DNA of 64,000 nt from Streptomyces fildesensis (GCF_016107395.1 NZ_JAAIKO010000021.1:1-64000); one strand, 5' to 3'; positions 24,171 through 33,669 are shown, counted from the stretch's first letter. Numbers and translations: made by a program. Notes: generated from the sequence alone by a model not told the origin.

Positions 24171-24770
24171 TTATCGGGGCTGCCGCACCGAGTGCAGCAG
24201 CATGTCTGCGAAGTCCTCGGCGACCGTGGTGGCGGACAGCGGGCCGTCCGCGCGGTACCAGGTGCCGAGGTGGTGCACCGAGCCGAAGAAGTAGTCGACG
24301 ACGAGGTCGGGCCGCAGTTCGACGCGGAAGATCCCCTCGCGCTGGCCCTCCTCGATCAGGGCCCGGAACTTCTCGTGGTAGCGGCGGCGCTCGGCGCGTA
24401 CCGCCTTCTGCTTCTCCGGGCTCAGCTGGTGCATCGACCGGAAGAAGATCTTGGTGTCGTCCAGGTTCTCGATGCTGGTGACGACGACGTCGGCGGCGGC
24501 CTCGGCCAGCCGGGTGGGTACGGGGGCGGCCTGGGCGGCGATGGAGTCGAGACGCTCGGTCTGCAGCCGCAGCACGCGGGCGTAGATCTCGTGCAGAAGA
24601 TCGTCCTTGGAGCCGAAGTAGTGGTAGAGCGCGCCCTTCGTCACCCCGGCCGCCTCGACGATCTCCTGCACCGAGGTGCGGTCGTAGCCGCGCTCGGCGA
24701 AGAGGCGGGTGGCCTCGGCGAGCAGCCGCTCAGGGACCGCGGTTGCCTTGGTGGTCGTGCTGCGTGCCAT
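24171..24770 (-). CDS. TetR family regulator of acyl-CoA type operon
   Basis: About 199 residues, with helix-turn-helix TSVQEIVEAAGVTKGALYHYFGSKDDLL and a C-terminal domain of the type found beside fatty-acid genes. ATG 24770 has AGGGCAGG upstream. The site CATTCCGACCGGTATG (24807-24822) in its promoter differs by one base from a site before the molybdopterin oxidoreductase, so this repressor may act at several loci. It is co-transcribed with the downstream quinone oxidoreductase; an acyl-CoA is a likely ligand. Confidence 0.9.
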   Translation of the reverse strand: MARSTTTKATAVPERLLAEATRLFAERGYDRTSVQEIVEAAGVTKGALYHYFGSKDDLLHEIYARVLRLQTERLDSIAAQAAPVPTRLAEAAADVVVTSIENLDDTKIFFRSMHQLSPEKQKAVRAERRRYHEKFRALIEEGQREGIFRVELRPDLVVDYFFGSVHHLGTWYRADGPLSATTVAEDFADMLLHSVRQPR

Positions 24771-24806
24771 GGCCTGCCCTTTCTCCGTACCGATGCGCCG
24801 GTCGAA

Positions 24807-24822
24807 CATTCCGACCGGTATG
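24807..24822. promoter_or_regulatory. TetR-type operator before the TetR-oxidoreductase operon
   Basis: CATTCCGACCGGTATG: arms CATTCCG/CGGTATG with one mismatch. It matches 43941-43956 at 15 of 16 bases and lies in the 56-bp gap before the TetR start. Confidence 0.65.
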
Positions 24823-24826
24823 GACC

Positions 24827-26476
24827 CTATCCGGCGCGGGCCTTCAGTTCGCGCCGGAGGATCTTGCCGCTCGTGGTCTTGGGCAGCTCCTCGAGGATCT
24901 CCACCTCGCGCGGGTACTTGTACGCGGCGAGCCGCTCCTTGCAGTACGCGATGAGATCCGCGGGTTCGGCCGGCCGGTCCGGCCGCAGGCTGACGTACGC
25001 CTTGACGCTCTCGCCCCGGTAGGCGTCGGGGATGCCGACGACGGCGGCCTCGCGGACGGCGGGGTGGGTGTAGAGCACGTCCTCGACCTCGCGCGGCCAG
25101 ACCTTGAAGCCGGACGCGTTGATCATGTCCTTCTTACGGTCGACGACGTACAGCCAGCCGGCCTCGTCCATGAAGCCGATGTCGCCGGTGCGCAGTTCGC
25201 CGCCGGGCAGGGCCGCCGCCGACTCCTCGGGGCGGTTCCAGTAGCCGGGGACCACCATCGGGCCGCGGACGCCGATCTCGCCGTGCGTGCCGAACGGTAC
25301 GTCCGCGCCGAGCTCGTCGAAGATCCGCACCACCGTGTCGGGACCCGGGACGCCGACGGACAGCGTGCCGGACTCCGGGTCGACGGGTGCCTCCTGGCCG
25401 GCCGGGACGCTCGCGCAGGGCGCGGTGCACTCGGTCAGCCCGTAGCCGTTGCGTATGTAGGGCCCGAACTTCTCGCGGAAGCCCTCGACGACGGCGGGCG
25501 GCAGCGGGGCGCCGCCGGAGTAGATGTAGTGGAACGACGCGAAGTGGTCCCGGGTGGCCTCCGGGCGGGCCATCAGCGCCATGAAGGCGGTGGCGGGGCC
25601 GACGGTGTAGGCGGGGCGGTACTCCTGGAACGCCTCCAGGACGACGCCCGCCTCGAAGCGGTTGGTGAGCGCCAGGGTGGCGCCGTTGGCGATGGCCGAG
25701 GAGAGCTGGGCGACCATCCCGGTGATGTGGAACAGCGGCGCCATCGCGAAGATCACCGAGCCGTCGGGCAGGGCGAGCATGCAGCGCTGCCGGTCGGCGT
25801 TGTAGGAGATGTTCCCGTGGGTGTTCATCGCGCCCTTGGGGGCGCCGGTGGTACCGGAGGTGTAGCTGATCAGCGCGGTGCCGTGGCGTTCGGGGGCCGC
25901 GGTGGGCGGCGGTCCCGCGGCGGCGCGGGCCGCGGTGAGCAGGTCCTCGGCATCCGTGGCGGGGAACCGGTCGCCGGGCAGGACGCGGTGGTCGTCGCGC
26001 GTCTGCAGGTCCAGCTCGCTGGTGACGAGCGCGATCGAGACCTGCGAGCCGGCCACGGTCTCCCGGACGTAGCCGTCCCAGGCACGGTCGGAGCAGACGA
26101 TCGCCCGGACCCCGGCGTCGGCGAGGATGTGGGCGAGCTCATGCGTCTTGTACATCGGATTGACCGGCACGACCGTGCCGCCGGCCTTCCACGCGCCGAG
26201 CAGCGTGATCACGAACTGCGGGATGTTCTGCAGCATGACCGCGAGCCGGTCGCCGGGTGCGAAGCCGCGTTCCGCCAGATGGTTCGCCAGGCCGTCGGAG
26301 AGCTCGTCGACCTCGCGGTAGGACAGCCGTCCGTCGAAGTAGGCGAGGGCGGCGCGGTCCGGTACGCGGGCGACCGAGGCGCGGAAGGCGTGCAGCACGC
26401 TCGGCGGGGCGTCGGGCAGTGCACGCTGCTCCTCGGTGAAGTGCTGGAGCCACGGCTTGGCCGCGTACGAGATCAC
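24827..26476 (-). CDS. Acyl-CoA synthetase (AMP-forming)
   Basis: A 549-residue adenylate-forming ligase that activates a carboxylic acid to its CoA thioester. The P-loop ISYTSGTTGAPKG, NGYGLTECTA, the hinge YVVDRKKDMINASGF and the C-terminal catalytic lysine KTTSGKILRREL are all present. The GTG start at 26476 overlaps the SDR stop by four bases (GTGA), so they are translationally coupled. The chain-length preference cannot be read from sequence; aryl or medium-chain acids are possible. Confidence 0.93.
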   Translation of the reverse strand: MISYAAKPWLQHFTEEQRALPDAPPSVLHAFRASVARVPDRAALAYFDGRLSYREVDELSDGLANHLAERGFAPGDRLAVMLQNIPQFVITLLGAWKAGGTVVPVNPMYKTHELAHILADAGVRAIVCSDRAWDGYVRETVAGSQVSIALVTSELDLQTRDDHRVLPGDRFPATDAEDLLTAARAAAGPPPTAAPERHGTALISYTSGTTGAPKGAMNTHGNISYNADRQRCMLALPDGSVIFAMAPLFHITGMVAQLSSAIANGATLALTNRFEAGVVLEAFQEYRPAYTVGPATAFMALMARPEATRDHFASFHYIYSGGAPLPPAVVEGFREKFGPYIRNGYGLTECTAPCASVPAGQEAPVDPESGTLSVGVPGPDTVVRIFDELGADVPFGTHGEIGVRGPMVVPGYWNRPEESAAALPGGELRTGDIGFMDEAGWLYVVDRKKDMINASGFKVWPREVEDVLYTHPAVREAAVVGIPDAYRGESVKAYVSLRPDRPAEPADLIAYCKERLAAYKYPREVEILEELPKTTSGKILRRELKARAG

Positions 26477-27261
26477 GTGCGGTCCCCGCCCTCGGAGCCC
26501 GTGATGTGCTCCAGTTTCTGCTGCAGGCGGTTCATTCCGTCGATCCAGTGCTCCGGGTCCGCGGCGCGGGCCGCGTAGTACCCGGCGACCTCGGGGTGCG
26601 GCAGGATCAGGAACTGCTCGGCGGCGATGCCCGCCATGACGGCGTCGGCGAGCTCCTCCGGCTCGATCGCGGTGGGCGCGAGCACCAACTCGCCCGCGGT
26701 GCCGGCGGCGCGCATCATGTCGGTCCGCACGCCCTGCGGGCAGACCGCGTGCACGCGGATGCCGCGGTGCCGGTAGGTGAGCGACAGCCACTCGGCGTAG
26801 GCGTAGGCGCCGTGCTTGGTGACCGAGTACGGCGCGGCGCCCACCATGGTGAGCAGCCCGGCGGCGGAGACGGTGGCGACGAAGCGGCCGCTGCCGCGTT
26901 CGAGCCATTCGGGCAGCAGCTCGCGGGCGGCCCGGACGTGGCTCATGACGTTGACGTCCCAGGAGCGTTCCCACTCCTCGTCGGTGGCGTCGGGGCCGCC
27001 GGTGCCGATACCGGCGTTGGCGCAGAAGACGTCGATCGTGCCGCCGAGCGCGTCGCGCGCCTTGCCGACGATGCCCGAGGCGTCGCCCGGTACGGCGATG
27101 CCGCCGATCTCGTCGGCGACGGCCTGCGCGGCTCCGGCGTTCAGGTCGTTGACCACGACCCGCGCGCCCTCGGCGGCGAATCTGCGGGCCAGCGCGGCAC
27201 CGATGCCGCCACCTGCCCCGGTGACGACCACTCGGGCATCGCGCAGTGTTTCCACGACCAC
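26473..27261 (-). CDS. Short-chain dehydrogenase/reductase
   Basis: A 262-residue classical SDR: cofactor motif TGAGGGIG, CANAG, catalytic Ser (SAAGLL) and YSVTKHG (Y-x3-K). The GTG start has AAGGAGA seven bases upstream. It is first in an operon with the acyl-CoA ligase, a pair typical of side-chain or keto/hydroxy-acid catabolism. A 15-bp TetR-type site (27307-27321) lies about 46 bp upstream. The protein is cytoplasmic and probably NAD-dependent. Confidence 0.9.
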   Translation of the reverse strand: MVVETLRDARVVVTGAGGGIGAALARRFAAEGARVVVNDLNAGAAQAVADEIGGIAVPGDASGIVGKARDALGGTIDVFCANAGIGTGGPDATDEEWERSWDVNVMSHVRAARELLPEWLERGSGRFVATVSAAGLLTMVGAAPYSVTKHGAYAYAEWLSLTYRHRGIRVHAVCPQGVRTDMMRAAGTAGELVLAPTAIEPEELADAVMAGIAAEQFLILPHPEVAGYYAARAADPEHWIDGMNRLQQKLEHITGSEGGDRT

Positions 27262-27306
27262 GATCGTGTCTCCTTCGACTCGACTGGCTACGGCTCCTCT
27301 CGCATA

Positions 27307-27321
27307 CTAAGCGGTCGGTCA
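27307..27321. promoter_or_regulatory. TetR-type operator before the SDR-ligase operon
   Basis: CTAAGCGGTCGGTCA agrees at 12 of 15 bases with CTAAGCGCTTGCTCA, the minus-strand reading of the sites at 35181 and 36338. Confidence 0.55.
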
Positions 27322-27438
27322 GGTCGACGGAAGAGCAAAATCGTCTGCGCGGGGTATGGCCGGTCTCCTCCCTGTTCGGGATGATGCGCGCACATGGCGC
27401 GGATCGAGGCCACGAGCGTGCGTGGCAGGCCGCGCCGG

Positions 27439-27473
27439 CTGGGGGGCACCTCCCAGCGGTGGCTGGGAGAGGG
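27439..27473 (+). repeat. Streptomyces-type short interspersed repeat, copy 2
   Basis: It starts CTGGGGGGCACCTCCCAGCG and ends GGCTGGGAGAGGG, with arms that can form a hairpin. It is related to the copy at 20791-20824. It lies 30 bp before the start of the alpha/beta hydrolase. Confidence 0.5.
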
Positions 27474-27503
27474 ACTTCGGCGATACGACCGAGGGGGACC
27501 GCC

Positions 27504-28859
27504 GTGACAGCGATGAGTGTGCAGCCCTACTGGGAACTGACCTTCGACGCGGACGGGGACGTGGACACCCGGCAGCGTGATCAACTACTGGCGGGAGTGG
27601 CCGCTGAGGGAGTCACCGATCTGGTGATGTTCTCGCACGGCTGGAACAACGACCAGTCCATGGCGACCTGGCTCTACGACCGGTTCTTCGCGCCCTTCCC
27701 CGGGCTGCTCGGCACCGGCACGCGGATACGGCTCGGTTACGTCGGCGTGCTGTGGCCCGCCATGCGGTTCAGCGACGAGCCCATCCCGGACTTCACGCCC
27801 TCGCTGATCGCCCCCCTCCCAGCCACCGCGACCGTCCCGGCCGCCCCCGGCGGCCGGACGGAGCTCAGCGAGGAGACCTGCCGGGCCCTGACCGGCACGT
27901 TCCCCGGCCAGGACGCGACGGTGCGGCGACTGGCGGAGCTACTGCGGGAGTGTCCCGACTCCCCCGAGGCGTTAGGGGAGTTCGCGCGGCTGGTCCGCGA
28001 CCTCGTGGCACTGCCGGCGGGCAGCCCCGCCGCCGCGTTCGCCGCGGACTCCGGCGACGGCGGGCCGCAGCCCGACCCGGCGATTCTCGCGGACGACCCG
28101 GTCGGGCTCTGCGCGGAGCTCACCGCGGCGCTCCAGGAGACCGGGGTCGATCTGGGGCCCGACGAACCCGGTGGACAGCAACTGTTCGGCGGGCTCGGGA
28201 AGAAGCTGTGGAACGGCGCTCACGAACTGCTCCGGCAGGCCACGTACTTCGCGATGAAGCGGCGGGCCGGTACGGTCGGGCAGCACGGTCTCGGCCCGGC
28301 GCTGGGCCGGCTGTCGCAGGCGGCGGGACCGGTACGGGTGCACCTGGTGGGGCACAGTTTCGGCGCCCGCCTGGTGTCGTTCGCGCTGCTCGGACTGCCC
28401 GCCGGGGCGCACAACGTCAAGTCCGTGACGCTGCTCCAGGGCGCGTTCTCGCACTACGCGTACGCGCGCCGGCTGCCCGGCGACGCGTCGCACTCGGGGG
28501 CGCTGCGCGACGCGGAGAACCGGGTGGACGGGCCCGTGGTGTCCTGCTTCTCCAGCCACGACACCGCGCTCGGGGTGATCTACCCGCTCGCGTCACGGCT
28601 GTCGCGCGACGACTCCTCGCTCATCGGGCTCGGCGACCGCTGGGGCGCGATGGGCCACGACGGCATCCAGGCCGTCGACGGCACCCGGCGGGCGACGATC
28701 GAGGACGCCCGGGCCGGCCGGTTCCCGGTGTCCGGGTGTGTGAGCGTGGACGTGTCGGCCGTGGTGTGCAGCGGCTCTCCGCCGGCGGGCGCGCACAGTG
28801 ACATATGCCATGAGGAACTGGCGCGGGTGGTGCTCGCCGCGGGACGGATCTCGCACTGA
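27504..28859 (+). CDS. Alpha/beta hydrolase (serine hydrolase) with TTA codon
   Basis: A 451-residue protein. The nucleophile elbow VHLVGHSFGARLVSFALLGL (G-H-S-F-G) and an oxyanion-region FSHGWNN near the N-terminus mark an alpha/beta-fold hydrolase; a long helical insert lies between. No signal peptide is seen, so it is probably cytoplasmic. GTG 27504 has GGGGGA five bases upstream. Leucine 157 is encoded by TTA (27972), the rare bldA-dependent codon, pointing to expression late in development. The substrate is unknown; lipase-like or esterase activity is possible. Confidence 0.8.
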   Translation: MTAMSVQPYWELTFDADGDVDTRQRDQLLAGVAAEGVTDLVMFSHGWNNDQSMATWLYDRFFAPFPGLLGTGTRIRLGYVGVLWPAMRFSDEPIPDFTPSLIAPLPATATVPAAPGGRTELSEETCRALTGTFPGQDATVRRLAELLRECPDSPEALGEFARLVRDLVALPAGSPAAAFAADSGDGGPQPDPAILADDPVGLCAELTAALQETGVDLGPDEPGGQQLFGGLGKKLWNGAHELLRQATYFAMKRRAGTVGQHGLGPALGRLSQAAGPVRVHLVGHSFGARLVSFALLGLPAGAHNVKSVTLLQGAFSHYAYARRLPGDASHSGALRDAENRVDGPVVSCFSSHDTALGVIYPLASRLSRDDSSLIGLGDRWGAMGHDGIQAVDGTRRATIEDARAGRFPVSGCVSVDVSAVVCSGSPPAGAHSDICHEELARVVLAAGRISH

Positions 28860-28908
28860 GTCCCCGTCCCGCGGCGTGCACGTGCTTCCTGAACCGCGAC
28901 CGGAACCG

Positions 28909-31734
28909 CTACCGGTGCGCGGGGAACTCCACGACCTGCTGGAACGTCGGCCGGTTCTGCCAGCTGATCTTGTCCTGGGTGATCCCGCCCAGCGGCCGCT
29001 GGATGATCGTGTCGGAGCACCACTGGTCGCCCGCCGAGCAGTTGGCGTCGGCCGGGTAGACGGTGGTCGCGGGCTTCGCGACCGCCTGCTTCAACGTGGC
29101 CAGCAGCACGTCACGGCAGGCGCCGAGGGTGCCGCCGCCGCAGAAGGCCTGCGGCGTCCAGCCCTGCACCGGGTCGCCGAGGACCGTCCGCAGGTCCTTG
29201 CCCGCGTAGCTCCACCAGCCGTACTGGAACGCGCTGCCCGCGTGCGCTCCGGTCGGCCCGTGGCCGGCGGACGGTGACTCGTCGATCGACAGGTTCGCGG
29301 TCAGCGCCGTGTACAGGCCGTCGCCGAGACCGGGCCGGAACGCGCCGTCGATCAGCAGCGGCCACCACGCGTCCATGGTGCGGACCGCGTCCGCGTTCGC
29401 GTACACGTGGGAGCCCGCGGAGGTCTCCTTGCGCTTGCTGCCCGCCGTGCCCCAGTCGGACAACTGCTGGACGGCGGTGGCCAGTTGCGGGTCGGTGACC
29501 GGTGCGCTGCGCAGCACGCGCAGCAGCTCCGGCAGGACGTCCTCACCGCGCAGGTCGGTCAGCGCGGCGTCGGCCATCGCCTTGGTGAGCGCGGACCGGG
29601 TCACCCCGCCCGCGGCGACGAGCTTCTTCACCCGGTCGTTCAGCAGGTCCCCGCGGTGCACGGGGCCGTTGCCGAAGCCGGCCGAGGTGAAGTCCTTGGC
29701 CTGCTTGTTGTTCCACGAGACGTAGTAGTCCTGGTCGACGGACTGCGGGTGCTGCGCGGGCGGGGTGTAGGTGGCGGTGTTCGACGCCGGGTCCCAGCCC
29801 TGCCACTCGTAGGCGGCCTCCGCCTTCACCGGGAACGAGGGGTCCACGCCGGCGGCGCGCACCGGATTCGTCCCGCTGTTGTAGTAGGCGGTCTGCCGCG
29901 AGTCCGCGTAGAACCAGTTGAAGGTGTAGTTGATGTGCTGGGTGGCCTGCTGGAACGTGGCCGCGTCATGGACGGAGCCGGGATCGTTCAGCATCTGGAA
30001 GCCGATGATCGAGTCGGCCTCGTGCCGGTACGAGCTGCGCAGCGTCGTGTACGCGACCGCCTTGCCGCCGACCGTCGCGCGGTACTCCACCGGCCCGTAC
30101 GCCGTGCGGTAGACCTGCATCCGGTAGGAGCCCGCGGCGGTCGAGTCGGCGACGGTGGGCTTCCAGGAGTTGACGCGCTCCAGCTTCTCCATGGCCGTGC
30201 AGACACCGTGGTAGACGTAGTGCACGGCGTCCTGGCACAGCTCGACGGCGTAGGTGTCGGTGATGTCCTGGCCGGCCGAGGTGGCGCTCCAGGCGTAGTC
30301 CTGGCCGCGGCCGAGTTCCACGTACATCCCGAGCCCGGCGAACGAGGCGCCGCGCGCGCTGATCCCCGGGCCCTGGAGCTCCTGGAGCATCAGCAGCTGA
30401 GGTGCGAAGTAGCCGGTCTGCGGGCCGAACACGGCGAGCGGATGACCGCTGGCGGTGTGCGCGCCGCTGACCACCAGCGCGTTGGACATGCCCTTCTTGG
30501 TGGAGAACAGGTTCGCCGGCAGCGCCCCGTTGTCGAAGATGCCCTGCGCGTCCTTGAGCGGGCCTGCCTTGACCGGGGTCTTGGCGGCGGTCGCCGCGCC
30601 GCCCGTCCGGTCGTAGACCAGCGGCTCCGCGACGACCGTTCCGGGCACGGGCATCGCCGCGCCCTGCGGGTTCGCCGGCTTGCCCGCGTACGGGAAGCTG
30701 GATCCGTCGTGCACGGTGAGCATGGCCTCGGGGTCGTTGCGCTCCCGGAACGTCTCCCAGACCGTGGTGCCCTGGGTGACTCCGTACTTCTGCTGCGCGG
30801 CGAGCAGCGAGATCGCGCTCTCCACCTCACCGCCGCCGCCGGAGCCGAACAGCGCGCCGATGACCGAGCCGAGAGCGATCAGATCGGTGAGTTTGAATGG
30901 CTGGATTTCGCCGGCATTGGTGATCGCGTCGATCTGGCCGGTCAGCACGTACTCGCCGGGGAAGTAACGGCCGTTCTTGGACTGGGTGATGTAGGCGTTG
31001 ATGCCGTTGACGTACGCCTGCGCGTCGGCCAGCGCCTGCTGCCCGCGTGCGCCGTTGCCCGCCGTGATCTGGTCGACCTGCGCCTGGAGGTCCGCCTCGG
31101 TGTACGGGGCGGCCCGCCAGAACTCCTGCTCCAGCTGCTGGTTGGCGGCCGCGCCGCCCGCGAAGGACGACAGCTGACCGCGTCCGACGTGCCGGAACAG
31201 GTCCATCAGCCACAGCCGGTCCTGCGCTGCCGCGTACCCCGCGCCGTACTCCGTTCCGTCGCGGGTGGTGCCCTTGATGTGCGGGACGCCGGTCTTCTTG
31301 TCGCGGGTGATGGTGACGTCGGCGCGCGGTGTCGTCACCGACGCGACCTGGCCGGACGGGACGCCGAAGGAGGCGTCGTTGAAGAAGTTGGTGATGGTGG
31401 CATCGGTGAGCGACGGATAGCCCGTGGCCAGGTTGGCGTACGGTCCGAGCTGGTCGGCGGCGTGCGCCGGCCGGGTGCCGAAGACCTTGTGGGCGAGGAT
31501 GTCGGCGAGCGTCGCGTTGCCGTTCTCACCGGGCGGCAGGATGTCGCCGCACTGGCCCTGGCAGTAGTCGGTGGTGGGGTCCGCCGCCTGGGCCGCCTGC
31601 GGCAGCGGTACGACGAGGGTGACGCCGAGCGCGAGCAGCGCCGCGGCGGTCACCCGTCTGAACGTGCGGGTGACTGCCTTGCCCTTGCGGGTGCCTACCT
31701 TGCCGGTGCGTAGTCTGCCGTTGCGTTGTGGCAT
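28909..31734 (-). CDS. Secreted penicillin acylase family protein (Ntn hydrolase)
   Basis: A 941-residue precursor. The N-terminus is long and basic, followed by a hydrophobic signal segment ending PQAAQA near residue 50, so it is exported. Penicillin acylases self-cleave to expose a catalytic Ser; here KKGMSNALVVSG places it at Ser417, preceded by Met, with the downstream GPQTGYFAPQ and the beta-chain NFxY-like region. Family members deacylate beta-lactams, acyl-homoserine lactones or echinocandin-type lipopeptides. The start has GGAGGAG upstream. There is no beta-lactam cluster nearby, so quorum quenching or lipopeptide deacylation is as likely. Confidence 0.9.
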   Translation of the reverse strand: MPQRNGRLRTGKVGTRKGKAVTRTFRRVTAAALLALGVTLVVPLPQAAQAADPTTDYCQGQCGDILPPGENGNATLADILAHKVFGTRPAHAADQLGPYANLATGYPSLTDATITNFFNDASFGVPSGQVASVTTPRADVTITRDKKTGVPHIKGTTRDGTEYGAGYAAAQDRLWLMDLFRHVGRGQLSSFAGGAAANQQLEQEFWRAAPYTEADLQAQVDQITAGNGARGQQALADAQAYVNGINAYITQSKNGRYFPGEYVLTGQIDAITNAGEIQPFKLTDLIALGSVIGALFGSGGGGEVESAISLLAAQQKYGVTQGTTVWETFRERNDPEAMLTVHDGSSFPYAGKPANPQGAAMPVPGTVVAEPLVYDRTGGAATAAKTPVKAGPLKDAQGIFDNGALPANLFSTKKGMSNALVVSGAHTASGHPLAVFGPQTGYFAPQLLMLQELQGPGISARGASFAGLGMYVELGRGQDYAWSATSAGQDITDTYAVELCQDAVHYVYHGVCTAMEKLERVNSWKPTVADSTAAGSYRMQVYRTAYGPVEYRATVGGKAVAYTTLRSSYRHEADSIIGFQMLNDPGSVHDAATFQQATQHINYTFNWFYADSRQTAYYNSGTNPVRAAGVDPSFPVKAEAAYEWQGWDPASNTATYTPPAQHPQSVDQDYYVSWNNKQAKDFTSAGFGNGPVHRGDLLNDRVKKLVAAGGVTRSALTKAMADAALTDLRGEDVLPELLRVLRSAPVTDPQLATAVQQLSDWGTAGSKRKETSAGSHVYANADAVRTMDAWWPLLIDGAFRPGLGDGLYTALTANLSIDESPSAGHGPTGAHAGSAFQYGWWSYAGKDLRTVLGDPVQGWTPQAFCGGGTLGACRDVLLATLKQAVAKPATTVYPADANCSAGDQWCSDTIIQRPLGGITQDKISWQNRPTFQQVVEFPAHR

Positions 31735-31906
31735 TCCTGCTCCTCCCGGAGGCCGATGCGCCGGAGGTTACCGCCGGTACGCTCACGCCGGAAGGTGAAC
31801 ATGCGTCACCTTTTTGTTCGGCTTTTCCGGCCGCCAACGGGTTTACCGACAAGCAACAGCCGTACCGGGAGGTAGGAGAGGACGTCCGCCGCTGGGAGGG
31901 CGGTTG

Positions 31907-31978
31907 GGACCGCCGTTGAGTACGCAGTCGGGACCGACGTTTCGACCGCGGTCGTGACCGACGTTTCGGACCACCGCT
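31907..31978. repeat. Three 24-bp tandem repeats
   Basis: Units 31907-31930, 31931-31954 and 31955-31978; units 2 and 3 share GACCGACGTTTCG exactly and unit 1 is more diverged. Unit 3 ends on the first base of the stop codon of the aminotransferase gene. Confidence 0.75.
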
Positions 31979-32775
31979 CAGAGGGCGTCCCACGGGGCGG
32001 AGTCGAAGAGCCCGATCACCCGCTTCACCAGATCCACATCCGTCGGCAGGATCAGCTCGTCCAGCCGGCCGACCGGAGCGATCCCCCGGGAGTTGCAGGC
32101 GAAGGCGCCGTCGAACGATGCCACGTCCGCCACCGTGACCCGCCGGTGCCGCCACGGCAGGCCCGCCGCGTCCATCTCCCGCTGGATGATCCGCATCGTG
32201 ATGCCGTGCAGGGCGGGCGCGTCGGGCCAGACGACCGTGTCGCCGTCCGCGAAGCCGACGTTGGTGATCGAACCCTCGGCGATCACGCCGCCGGGTCCGA
32301 CGAGCAGCGCCTCGTCGAACCCCGCGTCGTGCGCGGCGTTGCCGAAGTAGCCCTGGGCGAAGCCTCCGACGTGCTTCACCTGGGCCACGGGCCGCTGGTA
32401 GTCGACGGACATCAGGCTCTGCGGACCGCTCGGCGCGGGTCCCGGACCCCGGACCGTCACCATGAGGGAGACGTCGCCGGCCTCGTCGGGGCGGAAGACA
32501 TTGACGCGCACCGACGCGTCGACGTCGTCACCCAGCGCGTGCCGGACCGCGTCCAGCACCCGCCCTCCGTCCAGGCCGGTACCGAACAGCTCCTGGGTGG
32601 CGCGGTCCAGCCGGTCGAGATGGAAGTCGAGACCGCGCACCGCGCGCCCTCTGACCTGCATGGCGGTGAAGTGGCCGTAGCTGCTGACCATGACGAAGCG
32701 CGCCAGGGTCTCGGCGGTGGCGGGGTGGCCGTCGAACTCGATACGGAAGGCAGGGGTACCAGTCATGCCGTTCAC
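31978..32775 (-). CDS. Class IV aminotransferase / aminodeoxychorismate lyase-like
   Basis: About 265 residues of the PLP-dependent fold IV. The lysine region QVKHVGG, the phosphate-binding AEGSITNVGF and HGITMR are visible, and the N-terminus has SSYGHFTAMQVR. It may be a D-amino-acid or branched-chain aminotransferase or an aminodeoxychorismate lyase. GTG 32775 overlaps the MBL stop by four bases (GTGA) and has GGAGG upstream; ATG 32766 is an alternative. It is second in an operon with the MBL hydrolase. Confidence 0.82.
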   Translation of the reverse strand: MNGMTGTPAFRIEFDGHPATAETLARFVMVSSYGHFTAMQVRGRAVRGLDFHLDRLDRATQELFGTGLDGGRVLDAVRHALGDDVDASVRVNVFRPDEAGDVSLMVTVRGPGPAPSGPQSLMSVDYQRPVAQVKHVGGFAQGYFGNAAHDAGFDEALLVGPGGVIAEGSITNVGFADGDTVVWPDAPALHGITMRIIQREMDAAGLPWRHRRVTVADVASFDGAFACNSRGIAPVGRLDELILPTDVDLVKRVIGLFDSAPWDAL

Positions 32776-33491
32776 CCAATCACGTCGCCTCCGCCGGCCG
32801 GCTCCCACACCGACCCGTCGTGCGCGAAGAGCACCCGCCGCGGGTCCAACGCGCAGATCCGGTCCAGCCACGACGGGTAGGGCGGCAGCGGGTGCGCCAC
32901 GCCGTCGAGCGCGGCACGCCGCGCCAGTTGGTCCGCCGCGAAGTGCGACGCGGCATCGCGCGCCTGCCCCGCGAGCACGACCGTGCCGTCGCCCTGCCGC
33001 ACCACCAACGACTGGTGCCCGTCGGTGTGCCCGGGCGTCGGCACGACCAGGACCCCGGGCCAGATCTCGGCCTCCCCCGTCAACTCCTCGTAGACCGCGC
33101 CCGGGAAGTCCACGAGCTGACCGGCCGTGTACCCGCCCCGCCGGGCGGCCGCCAGCTCCTGCGCCTGCACCAGGACCGGCCTGCCCGCCAGCAGCGGGTT
33201 CCCCCCGATGTGGTCGAAGTGCAGATGGCAGTTGACCACCAGCGCGATGTCCCGCACCGCGACCCCGGCCGCCGCGAGCGCCTCCTCCAGCGGACGCCGC
33301 CTGGGCCGGTAATGCGCCTCCGTCTCCGGACCGGCGTCCCCGATCCCGGTGTCGAACAGGATCAGCCCCTCATCCCTGCGCACCAGATACCCGAGCACCG
33401 CCTCGACCCGCGGATACGCCTGACCGGCCTCCTCCGCAGGCCGGACGAAATAGCCGAGATCAAGCCGCCGCACCGCCGTGTCACCCTTCAT
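32772..33491 (-). CDS. MBL-fold hydrolase, AHL-lactonase-like
   Basis: A 239-residue metallo-hydrolase. The zinc motif HLHFDHIGG, GHTDGHQS and a terminal HDG are arranged as in AiiA-type lactonases. The ATG has GAGG nine bases before it. It is first in a two-gene operon with a class IV aminotransferase and is divergent from an amidase. Whether it opens homoserine or butyrolactone rings cannot be told; gamma-butyrolactones are the natural Streptomyces signals of that kind. Confidence 0.85.
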   Translation of the reverse strand: MKGDTAVRRLDLGYFVRPAEEAGQAYPRVEAVLGYLVRRDEGLILFDTGIGDAGPETEAHYRPRRRPLEEALAAAGVAVRDIALVVNCHLHFDHIGGNPLLAGRPVLVQAQELAAARRGGYTAGQLVDFPGAVYEELTGEAEIWPGVLVVPTPGHTDGHQSLVVRQGDGTVVLAGQARDAASHFAADQLARRAALDGVAHPLPPYPSWLDRICALDPRRVLFAHDGSVWEPAGGGDVIG

Positions 33492-33669
33492 CCGGCCATC
33501 CTCACGCCCGGCTCGTCCCGCGCCCCGCCGTTCCGCCGAGAGCTGACCGGCCGGTGCGCGGCCGGTTCCGGGCGGCGGCTTCGGGCGGGGTCTGGTCGCT
33601 ACCGGCGGGTAGTGCGAGGATCGCGACGCACGGTGACGTGACGTCGAACAAGCAGAGGACGGGACAGCC

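Noticed and set aside
29407..31713. 768-residue plus-strand frame
   Set aside because: Antisense to the penicillin acylase gene, no recognisable domain.
28909..31734. Penicillin acylase as part of a beta-lactam gene cluster
   Set aside because: No synthetase, cyclase or resistance genes nearby; the family has many other substrates.
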